A stretch of 64,000 nt of DNA, from positions 1 to 64,000 of the forward strand of contig LWRO01000020.1 of NCBI GenBank assembly GCA_001657325.1, in the 5' to 3' direction. The notes under the pieces were generated by a model, which saw only the letters and a list, made by a program, of their open reading frames with translations, did no database searches and was not told the origin of the DNA. This document shows positions 1 to 8,025 of the stretch, piece by piece; position 1 is the first letter of the stretch, and the number at the start of each line of letters is the position of its first letter. The position numbers and the translations under genes are program-made. This DNA is from Geitlerinema sp. BBD 1991-9. GTDB lineage: Bacteria; Cyanobacteriota; Cyanobacteriia; Cyanobacteriales; Geitlerinemataceae.

Positions 1-958
1 CGACGCGCTCGAAGGCTTCGAGTAAGGTTTGGACTTCCCCTTCGCGTCCGTAGAGTTTTTCGGGAATCAGGAATCGATCGCATCGATCTCGTTCTCCCAA
101 CTCAAACGGCGTTATCTTTCCAGCGACGTCTAACTGTTGCTGGCAGCGTTCCAAGTCGTGTTTCAAACCCAAGGCACTCTGATAGCGATCCTCGGCATTC
201 TTTGCCATTAGCTTGAGGACGATCTCTTTGAGTACATCCGGAACGTCCAAGAACGAACCCTCAAGGGGAAACTGAACGGATTGAGCAATGTGACAGTGTA
301 CTAACTCCATCGGGTCGCAGGTTTCAAAGGGTAATTTCCCCGTCAGGAGTTTAAAAAACGTTACCCCCAAGGAATAGAAATCCGTGCGATAGTCGATGCC
401 CCGATTCATCCGTCCTGTCTGTTCGGGGGAGATATACCCCAGTGTGCCTTCTAAGCTTTTGGGATCGAGGGGTTGCTGTTGTTCCTTGGGGAGCAAACTG
501 GAGATGCTGAAATCGATGAGTTGGATGTGGTGCGTTTCTGGGTGAATGAGAATGTTGGTAGGTTTGATGTCTTTGTGGATGATGCGTTGCTGGCTGAGGT
601 AGTGCAGTGCTTCTGTTAGTTGTATGGCAACACTCAGGAATTCTTTGAGGGAACGAGAAGCTTGTTGCCAATAGTCTGACAGGGCCATCGAACCTTCGTC
701 GGCCATGATGAGCGCGTAGCCGTTGCTATAGCGTTCGAGTGCTAGGGGAACGGCGATCTTTGGATGCTTGAGATGGCGGGTGATGACGTACTGATTGCGG
801 TACTGGACGAGTTCGTTGAAGTTGGGGTGGGGATGGCGTAGGACTTTGACAATGACGGACTGCTCGGTGGCAATTCGCATCGCTCGATAGACGAGGGTGC
901 GAGTTCCTACGTAGATTCGATCGATTTCTTGATAGCCTGGCAGATTCAGCATCATCAT
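1..958 (-). CDS. Serine/threonine protein kinase domain of a large multidomain kinase (partial, left edge)
   Basis: The reading frame starts at 958 (first of three tandem ATG codons, MMMLNLPGYQEI) and runs off the left edge, so only about 319 residues are seen. The kinase domain shows a VIVKVL lysine, an HKDIKPTN catalytic loop (HKD instead of HRD), a DFS in place of the usual DFG, and a GYISPEQTGRMNR segment. After about residue 300 the text FLIPEKLYGREGEVQTLLEAFE is the start of an AAA/NTPase domain. This order is known from the large cyanobacterial kinase - AAA ATPase - GAF - histidine kinase proteins, usually above 1500 residues. Role is signalling in the cytoplasm; the input is unknown. 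The domain order beyond the edge is inferred. Confidence 0.9.
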   Translation of the reverse strand, partial: MMMLNLPGYQEIDRIYVGTRTLVYRAMRIATEQSVIVKVLRHPHPNFNELVQYRNQYVITRHLKHPKIAVPLALERYSNGYALIMADEGSMALSDYWQQASRSLKEFLSVAIQLTEALHYLSQQRIIHKDIKPTNILIHPETHHIQLIDFSISSLLPKEQQQPLDPKSLEGTLGYISPEQTGRMNRGIDYRTDFYSLGVTFFKLLTGKLPFETCDPMELVHCHIAQSVQFPLEGSFLDVPDVLKEIVLKLMAKNAEDRYQSALGLKHDLERCQQQLDVAGKITPFELGERDRCDRFLIPEKLYGREGEVQTLLEAFERV

Positions 959-1886
959 CACTCGGAAGGGGGGCAAACAACGGCAATCAATTCGTGACTC
1001 ACGCGATTATGTAAAGAAGTCTGTCACGAAGACTGTAGAAGCAAGGTGAAGTTTTTGGGGGGTTACTCTCAATAATTGATGGTTCTATTTTACGAGGTGA
1101 CTTGAGGGCCCAAGTACATTCAAACTACTCGGTTATCGAGAGTTTTACGACAATTTAATGGATTGACAAATTTATATTCTTTTAAGAATAAGCTATTCGA
1201 TCTTTAAATGAAACGCAAGAAATCTAAAGCTACTATTATGGAAAGGCTTGCCACACCACAAATATGTAGCTTAAAAATCAAATAGCTTATCGTTTGTTTT
1301 TGAATTTTCGCTTGAATTAAGTTCTTTGAGATTGATTTGATGCTTTTGAACGTCGATCTAACCAGCTTATTTGTTATTTCGAGTATACCCAAAATATATC
1401 GATCGATCCATGGTAGAAATTCGGATTTATATGTTGATTTTTGATGACACCTGTTTTTTTACGTATCCCATGCTCGCAGATTTGCCTAAGTACAAATGCG
1501 GACTGCTTTAAATTTCGTTAGTATTACGTGCTAACGAAGTGCATCGATCGTCGAACGAACAGTCCTAAAATTTAGAAACTCCAACCCAGGTTCCCAAGCC
1601 ATCCCCAAGCGATTCCAGCGTGGAAGTTTGGAGCGCAATTCCTATCGATCGAGATGGGTGAGACACGACAATAGCTCGAGAACGTTCGGAGGCACGTTCC
1701 ACGACGTCCCTGTGTGGCAAGCTGACGAACGCGGCGGCATCTCAAGAATGTAAAAATAGTTGTCGGTGCGTTACGCGGGAATCTAATTTGTCTCGACTTC
1801 AGCCGAATTTTTTCGCCCGCTAACACACCCTACGCCTCATAATTCTGGCAAAAATGAGATGTACCCAACGAACGCTCATCCTCGAC
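959..1886. other. Long intergenic region without a convincing gene
   Basis: About 930 bases separate the kinase start from the hemagglutinin-like fragment. Short open frames exist but have no recognisable protein features. The part from about 1764 to 1866 holds remnants of inverted-repeat elements (entered separately). The part near 1140-1560 is AT-rich and may carry the kinase promoter; I see no clear sigma-70 pair. Confidence 0.6.
1764..1834. repeat. Degenerate inverted-repeat element (GGTGCGTTACGCGG type)
   Basis: The left side reads GTCGGTGCGTTACGCGGGAA and the right side, read on the other strand, TAGGGTGTGTTAGCGGGCGA. The ends are imperfect inverted copies of each other and match the better preserved element at 19559-19672. 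At 1852-1866 there is also AAATGAGATGTACCC, which resembles the right end of the 3646-3746 element and may be a remnant of a second element. No coding capacity. Confidence 0.5.
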
Positions 1887-3539
1887 TCAGCGCTCGATCG
1901 ATACGTGCGAACGATCTCGATAAGGCGGACAGTTAGAGGGTGCGCCTCGATCGTTTGTCTGTCTCGGCGGTATTGCGACTAACTCAACTGTTCCATCTGC
2001 TTTGACATCCCAACCCGTTGCTTCCACCAGTGGGGTCGGCTCGACGAACGAGCTGTTTTCTTCCTCTGTGGGATTGTCTTCGATCGATCGGTTCAACTCA
2101 CGAATCTCTAGCAGTCGCATATCGACCCAAATATTTTGACCTCTTAAAACGTCTGTTGGATCGGGCGGTAAACCCCCGTTGCCCGTCACGATAAAGGAAT
2201 TCTCGTGAGCCACTCCACAGGCGGAAACAATCTGAGTCGTCGGATCGATCGGGTCGCTATTCAACTGAACAAATGCCGCACTGGTATCGATCTCGGGTTG
2301 CGAGATCGTCACGAGGCCATCGATTCCTAATTGAGAACTGGCTGTAATATGGCTATCTGGGGACAGAAACAAACCTTGCGTGGTAATCTCGATGTTCCCT
2401 CCCCGACCTTCAAACGCATTGGCGTCGATCGTGCTTCCTTCTAACAGGGCGATCGAGTTGGCAGAGAGTGTCAAGTTACCGCCGTTTCCACTGCCACCCG
2501 CTTCAGCTGTAATTTGACTGCCATGGCGTAATTGCAACGACTCGTCGATCTGTAGATTGATATTTCCCCCTTCCCCCGATCTCGTTGAAGCGGTAATACC
2601 TCCTTCATCGAGCAAAATCGTGTCGGCATTAACCTGGAGACTGCCAGCACGTCCCATACCGTCATTGCGAACCGTCACCAGTCCTCCGTCCGTCACCCTG
2701 AACTTCGGCGTGTTAATTTCCACGTTCCCAGGCGCGCCAGATGGCACAGGTGGAAGTCCAAATGCTTGCTGCGTGACTTCATCCACCTGATTAGCACTGG
2801 CATCGATGAGACTTGGGTTAATCGAGCTGGGGACTGTTCCGCTGACTTCTACGAACTCCGTTGCGTTCACCACGACCCGACCGCCATCGCCACTTGCGAC
2901 TGTTGCGGAGGTAATTCGTCCACCATCCCGCACGATCGCTCTGGCAGTATTAACGGTGACACTTCCAGCATTTCCAATCCCGAGAGAGGTCGAAGCAATT
3001 GCACTAGCAGCAATAATTCTCGGTTCGAGTCCAATGACCTCAATGGTTTCGACAGCATTGACGAGTACGTCACCCCCTGACCCCGTTCCTAACGCTGTGG
3101 TTGATATACTGGCACCCCCGCGAATCTTCAAGTGCTGCGTTGAAACCACGAGATCGCCCACGAAGCCCCGATCGAGACTGAAATTGGCGATGACACTCCG
3201 TGCTTGGGGATTGATGGGCGAAGCGCCACTCAGTTCGATCGACTCGGACGCTCGAACGTCGAGATTGCCAGTATTTCCTACTCCCTGCGTCCGGTTGCGA
3301 ATTTGGCCGCCCTCGCGGATCGCGAGCTGTCGGGTGGAAACTGCTATATCGCCAGTATTCCCCACGCCCAAAGTTTCTTGACGAAAACTGCTTGAAACAA
3401 TGCCATCGGGAGCTGTTCCCGTTAAGGTTACAGATTCCGAAGCCTGGACTTGTATCGAGCCGAACGTCTGCATTCCTTGGTTTTGCAGCAAGGCTATCGA
3501 TCCGTCACTCAACGTAATTTGACGACCGACGATTTGCAT
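1887..3539 (-). pseudogene. C-terminal piece of a filamentous-hemagglutinin/two-partner-secretion type surface protein
   Basis: A 550-residue frame made of repeated beta-helix motifs (for example VTLTGTAPDG, IELSGASPIN, GNIEITTQGLFL) ending in the typical tail of cyanobacterial filamentous-hemagglutinin-family proteins (TQIVSACGVA, then GGLPPDPTDVLRG and WVDMRLLEI). Family members are normally longer and begin with a signal peptide and a TPS/haemagglutination domain; neither is present. An in-frame TAA lies directly before the ATG at 3539 and no N-terminal part is seen upstream, so this is read as a decayed gene of which the exported C-terminal part remains. It could in principle be expressed as a short cytoplasmic protein, but without a signal that seems pointless. 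A 101-bp mobile element lies about 106 bases upstream. Confidence 0.75.
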
Positions 3540-3637
3540 TTAGATTATCGAATAAAAATTCGTGAGGGCAAACCTTGACATACTTGTTTTTTTGATTTCA
3601 AAATCGATTGTATGTTAAATAAATAAAAAAATATAGT

Positions 3638-3754
3638 GAAGACACGGGTGCATCTCACTTTTGCAGTCGTAACCTCACCCCTCCTCCCCTGGCTAAGGGG
3701 AGGTGCCGAAGGTGGAGGGGTCATTCTACGAAATTGAGATGCACCCGAAGACAC
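3638..3754. mobile_element. 101-bp MITE-like element with 8-bp target duplication
   Basis: The element spans 3646-3746. Its ends are the perfect 12-bp inverted repeat GGGTGCATCTCA / TGAGATGCACCC. It is flanked on both sides by the direct repeat GAAGACAC (3638-3645 and 3747-3754), as expected for an 8-bp target-site duplication. The interior is C-rich, with an internal near-palindrome CCTCCCCTGGCTAAGGGGAG. It encodes no transposase, so it must be mobilised in trans. A second copy with its own, different 8-bp duplication is at 44739-44877. The parent insertion-sequence family is not identified. Confidence 0.85.
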
Positions 3755-4279
3755 AAGCTTGATTTCAATTATTTTATATGCCTGTCTTAAGTTTTTAGTG
3801 TGGTTTAACAGTTTTTAGGTGTCAGTATTATCGTATAAGAAAGACTGGTAGCTCTCAAGTCAAGAATTTGGGAACGTCATCAATTCTAATGATTGTCTTG
3901 GCTCTGATAAAACTTTTTATATTAAAATTGTTTTCGACGATCTTAAAATTTCCGAGAGAATAATACCATTTTTAAAAATTCATGCCATAGATGTCTGTAG
4001 GGGCGAACGGTGTTCGTCCAAGTTCAGCCGAAGATCTCTAGCAGGATTATCGAGAAATGGTATAAAAGCCGATCTTGAATATCAAAAAATGAGATCGAGC
4101 GTTTTTTCAATTCTCGAATGTTGAATACAGTTTTGCCCCTTCTCGAAGTTTTATTACAACCAGTTTGCCGCTTCTGAACTAGCTGTCGATCTCTATTCGG
4201 AATCGATCGATCTCAAAACTCGATCGATCGGACTGACCCGATCGATCGAGGGTACATCTGCAAGCAAGGTCGCACCGGG
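3755..4279. other. Gene-free spacer upstream of the 3' end of ubiD
   Basis: AT-rich spacer of about 525 bases. Apart from the inverted-repeat element at 3963-4063 nothing recognisable is seen: no open frame with protein character and no tRNA-like sequence. Confidence 0.6.
3963..4063. repeat. Inverted-repeat element with ATACCATTT ends and a nested GAACGG palindrome
   Basis: The ends ATACCATTT (3963-3971) and AAATGGTAT (4055-4063) are perfect 9-bp inverted repeats. Inside, at 3998-4019, is an imperfect copy (GTAGGGGCGAACGG then TGTTCGTCC) of the palindrome that is perfect at 27333-27360. The first 20 bases resemble 53565-53584, where the same end and a similar palindrome occur together. Non-coding; probably a MITE or REP-like element. 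Confidence 0.55.
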
Positions 4280-5785
4280 TTACATCTCGTAGCCGAACTG
4301 ATTGGGATCGACTTCGCCTAAATCCAAATCGGCGAGTCCGTATTCTGCCCAACGTCGATCGACCATGTTCGCCACGTCTCGATCGCTTTCCAAGGGTTCG
4401 CCCCATTCGTGTTCGGTTTCCGGCGGAATTTTCGTCGTCGCGTCAACGCCCATTCGTCCCCCCAAACCCACTTTCTCGCTGGCAAAATCCAACGTATCGA
4501 AGGGTGTATTCGGGAGTACGAACACATCGCGAACGGGATCGACTTTCGAGGAAATCGCCCACACCACCTGACGCGGATCGCGGATGTTAATGTCCTTATC
4601 GACAACGATGACGAATTTCGTATACGTAAACTGAGGCAACGCGCTCCAAAAGGCCAACGCCGCTCGTCGAGCTTGACCGGGATAAGCTTTATCGATCGAA
4701 ATAATCGCCGCCTTGTAACTCAACGCCTCCATTGGCAAAAAGAAATCGACAATTTCTGAAACCTGCTGTCTCAAAATCGGCGTGTAAATCCGATTCAGGG
4801 CGATCGCCATCATCGCTTCTTCCTTCGGCGGACGACCGCTAAACGTCGTAAGATACACCGGATCTTGGCGATGGGTCATGCAGTGGAAGCGAACGAGCGG
4901 CGAATCTTCCACACCGCCGTAATACCCCATATGATCGCCAAACGGCCCGTCTGGCAGCATTTCACCGGGGGTAATCGTCCCTTCGAGAACGAACTCTGAA
5001 TCCGCCGGAACTTCCAAATCGACAGTTTTACACTTCGCCAGCGGTACGCCCGAACCGCCGTACAACCCTGCAAACAGCCATTCCGACAAATCGACGGGAA
5101 TCGGTGTCGCCGCAGCCATCAATATTAACGGATCGACGCCGAGAGCGATGGCGACTTCGAGTTTTTGACCCCGTTCGGCTGCTTTCCGCAGGTGTCTGGC
5201 TCCGCCGCGCACCGACAGCCAATGAACGGTCATCGTCTTGTCCGACTGCAACTGCAACCGATAAACTCCGACGTTGGGAATTCCCGTTTCGCAGTCTTTC
5301 GTAATGACGAGTCCCAGAGTAACGATCTTGCCCGCATCGCCGGGATAGGGGCGAATCATGGGAATGGTGTTGAGGTCGAGATCGCCTTCGTTAACGACCA
5401 CTTGCTGACAGGCGGGAAAGAAGCTACGTCCGGGTTTCGCTTTCACCACGTCGAAGAGAACTTTACCAAATTCGATCGCCTGAGAAATCTTTTTCGGCGG
5501 CTTGGGCTGTTGCAACATTCCCAATTTTTTGCCGAGTTCTTCGAGTTCCTGGGGTTTTTCCATATTCATCGCCCAGCAAACTCGCTGTTCGGTACCCAGG
5601 AGGTTGACGGCGACGGGAAACTTCGAGCCTTTGACGTTCTCGAACAGGAGAGCCGGGCCGCCTACTTTCAGCAATCGGTTCGCAATTTCGGCAATTTCCA
5701 AATCGGGATCGACGAGGGTTTCGATCCGGCGCAGTTGTCCGCGTTCTTCGAGCAGTTTGAGAAATCCCCGTAAATCTCGTGCCAT
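4280..5785 (-). CDS. ubiD: UbiD family decarboxylase (4-hydroxy-3-polyprenylbenzoate decarboxylase-like)
   Basis: 501 residues, the normal length for the UbiD family. These enzymes use prenylated FMN to decarboxylate aromatic acids; in cyanobacteria the closest known role is the decarboxylation step of plastoquinone synthesis. The diagnostic central segment EGTITPGEMLPDGPFGDHMG with its acidic residues is present at about residues 265-285, as are the N-terminal MARDLRGFLKLLEERGQLRRI and the trimer-forming C-terminal part. Start ATG at 5785. The gene stands alone; its prenyltransferase-type partner (UbiX, which makes the cofactor) is not in the window. The exact substrate is inferred from family and organism, not from the sequence itself. 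Confidence 0.93.
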   Translation of the reverse strand: MARDLRGFLKLLEERGQLRRIETLVDPDLEIAEIANRLLKVGGPALLFENVKGSKFPVAVNLLGTEQRVCWAMNMEKPQELEELGKKLGMLQQPKPPKKISQAIEFGKVLFDVVKAKPGRSFFPACQQVVVNEGDLDLNTIPMIRPYPGDAGKIVTLGLVITKDCETGIPNVGVYRLQLQSDKTMTVHWLSVRGGARHLRKAAERGQKLEVAIALGVDPLILMAAATPIPVDLSEWLFAGLYGGSGVPLAKCKTVDLEVPADSEFVLEGTITPGEMLPDGPFGDHMGYYGGVEDSPLVRFHCMTHRQDPVYLTTFSGRPPKEEAMMAIALNRIYTPILRQQVSEIVDFFLPMEALSYKAAIISIDKAYPGQARRAALAFWSALPQFTYTKFVIVVDKDINIRDPRQVVWAISSKVDPVRDVFVLPNTPFDTLDFASEKVGLGGRMGVDATTKIPPETEHEWGEPLESDRDVANMVDRRWAEYGLADLDLGEVDPNQFGYEM

Positions 5786-5989
5786 TTGTTAAAGTTTTGT
5801 TACGCTTCCTTCTATTATGAGAGCAAACTTCATCAGTCGATCGAGAAAACGGCCGTTCTGACAACGTGTTGCATGAGCAAGGTCGTGTGTCAGAGCTGTA
5901 AAGATGGGGCGTTAAGTGGGGGAAACAATCGGATACGACCCTCGCAAGCTGCGAATCTACCTCGATCGATCTCAACCCCTTCAGCCCCG

Positions 5990-6451
5990 TTAGATACAGT
6001 CCTGTTGGATGAAATTGCTTTCTGGCAACGCTGTGGGATTGAGTCCCGGTAGTAGGGCTAACTGTTCGCCACTGGACGAGACTGTCAAGACGGTTGCACT
6101 GGAAAGGGTTCCAGTTGCCAACTCGATCGAGAGATCTTCAAAGACTAAACCGCCGAGCAAATTGATGTTGTCTTCCGAGGGGGTAAAGTCAGAAATCGTA
6201 TCGATCGATCCGTCTCGTCCGATAACGAAAACATCCGCACCGCCTTCTCCAGTGAGCGAATCAGCTCCCAAACCACCAAACAGTTCGTCTTCTCCACTTC
6301 CCCCAAATAACAGATCGTCACCGCTGTCGCCTCGCAGTCGATCGTCTCCATCTTCACCATATAAAATATCTCCATTGCCATCTCCGACAAGATCGTCGTT
6401 TCCCGCACTTCCCAATAGGAAAGATGATACTTGGCATTGTATTGTTTTGAT
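5990..6451 (-). pseudogene. C-terminal fragment of a calcium-binding (RTX-repeat) secreted protein
   Basis: The open frame extends upstream to about 6451 without a normal start; the only early start is a TTG at 6415. It holds five to six glycine-rich nonapeptide repeats (NDDLVGDGNGD, YGEDGDDRLRGD, FGGSGEDELFGG, GADSLTGEGGADVF) that in this family wind into a calcium-binding parallel beta-roll, followed by the usual cyanobacterial tail DTISDFTPSEDNINL. It begins in the middle of the repeat array. With the N-terminal piece at 6622-7017 on the same strand it is best read as two ends of one gene whose middle has been deleted. Confidence 0.75.
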
Positions 6452-6533
6452 TTAATGTAAACAAATTTGTGTCTTGAAATTCTGTTAAATTCATACACAT
6501 CCTGAGCTTGATTTGAGATCGATAGAGAAATTT

Positions 6534-6568
6534 TCTGCTCTACTTCTCATTGAATGAGAAGTAGCAGA
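6534..6568. repeat. Hairpin at the break of the split surface-protein gene
   Basis: Left arm TCTGCTCTACTTCTCATT and right arm AATGAGAAGTAGCAGA pair over about 16 bp, with two unpaired bases on the left and almost no loop. It lies in the 170-base gap between the N-terminal and C-terminal pieces of the split gene. It may mark the deletion junction or be a palindromic repeat; it is not a good terminator because no T-run follows. Confidence 0.5.
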
Positions 6569-6621
6569 AACATTAGCGATCTCAAACTAAATCTGCGCTA
6601 AAGATAAAACGGATTTGACAG

Positions 6622-7017
6622 CTAATTAGAACAACATAGGAATTTTTCTCGCATACCAAACTTGACAAGATCGCCTTGCCCATCTGTAATTGTCAAGTCT
6701 GCTAGGATTAACGTCGTATTTCCAAAAACATCAAAAACACGATCGATCGCATTAGCATCGATAAAAGTTACATCTTGACCTGCACCTCGAATCGTTAGCG
6801 TTTGATTGCTACTTCCAGATGAAACGTCTACACTTCCAGTTGCGAAATCGTCTTCATGTTGCCCAAAGAAACTGAGTGCATAAGTTGCTGCATCTAAAAT
6901 AATTTCGTTACTCTCATCACCATTCGTATTGGCCAGGATTATGGCTTTACGCAGTGTCATAAATCCATTGCTACTGATTGTATTATCGTCAGTACTCGTG
7001 ACGATGATATTTGCCAT
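6622..7017 (-). pseudogene. N-terminal fragment of a CSLREA-type beta-helix surface protein
   Basis: ATG at 7017 is chosen because AAAGGAAT lies 8 to 10 bases upstream and the protein then starts MANIIVTSTDDNT, the usual beginning of cyanobacterial secreted beta-helix proteins. TLRKAIILANTN is the CSLREA-like segment, followed by QTLTIRGAGQDVTFIDAN and LADLTITDG, the first turns of a right-handed beta-helix. The frame then ends in unrelated residues (KFGMREKFLCCSN) after about 131 residues, whereas relatives run to several hundred or more. The matching RTX-repeat end lies just downstream at 5990-6451. Read as the 5' part of a gene interrupted by an internal deletion. Confidence 0.7.
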
Positions 7018-8025
7018 TGTTCTAAATTCCTTTAGTTCTGTTTGTGGACAGATACTCAACGAACTGAAAATACATAAATCTTGAGTTCGATTTGAATTTA
7101 ACGATCGAACCTAGATTCTGCACCCTAGAAAATGGCATCGATTCGAGTTAATATATCGAATTTAGAGACATCACAATAGCGTATCAGACTACCTAAAAAA
7201 ACGAACTTATCCCAGAGAAGGCAAACGATCGATACCTGCTCTGAGAGATCGTTGAAATTTCAGATGCCTTTTAGTTAATGCGAATTGCGATGTACTACAG
7301 CTCAATCAGAGGAAGCGATCGATGTTTGACTGGATTGATGTCTTCTATCAAAACACCCAGAATTTAAAATTAGATTTGGGAAATTCATATTCTTGAAGTT
7401 GTAATAAAATACCGTCAGTCTAAGGGCCATCTTATCTTTACCTTGTTTTTTGACAACCTTAATTTGGCTTATTTTCTAGATTGATACTGTGACTTTAGTT
7501 GAAGTTATTTGCGATCGTTGTCGTTATTTTAAACGATCGACATCTCATGTTTGGCTGATTTCGATCGACAAAACCAGCGATCGTACGCACACAACATTGA
7601 GATCGAGATCGCTGATGGCGCATATATACTGAGATAGCACATCGATCGATTAGTATTTTTACTTAGGCAGAACGTTCGAGGTTTGCAATCGTTATTTCGT
7701 AAAACTCGCGAATTGCAAGCTGTTTAGTTGCAGGAGCCAGAACAATTGGGGACGGGGTGAGGCTCGATCGAGGTATCAACGAGGCAACCCCAATCATTCT
7801 CTCACTCTCAATCTCTGAGGGAAACGATCGAATTAAGCGCTCTTCTGAGCTTTCAAAATTCCCAGCAGAGCGTTTATAAATTTGTTTATAAATTTGGCTT
7901 TATCTATCAATGTGAGCTTGTGTACGCAGTGTACTCGTGTTCGACAACACTTGAGTCATTAGGGGAGCATTGCTTCCAGTTCCACACCTCTAGTTGTAGC
8001 AATGAATTAGAAATGTTAAACGATA
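7018..8025. other. Gene-free region of about 1 kb
   Basis: No open frame here looks like a protein and no structured RNA family was recognised. Small-scale features are a direct repeat TTTATAAATTTG (at about 7873 and 7885) and inverted 7-mers ATTGGGG (about 7745) and CCCCAAT (about 7790). The first 100 bases must hold the promoter of the split surface-protein gene. The unusual size for this window leaves room for an unrecognised small RNA. Confidence 0.5.

Noticed and set aside
351-986. Two open frames with Pro/His/Arg-rich text opposite the kinase frame
   Set aside because: They are out-of-frame shadows of the partial kinase gene, whose frame has clear kinase motifs.
1572-1826. 84-codon minus-strand frame
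   Set aside because: Runs through an inverted-repeat remnant; Arg/Cys-rich composition without protein character.
7740-7800. Hairpin ATTGGGG...CCCCAAT as a riboswitch
   Set aside because: Only a 7-bp stem with a long loop and no known family pattern.
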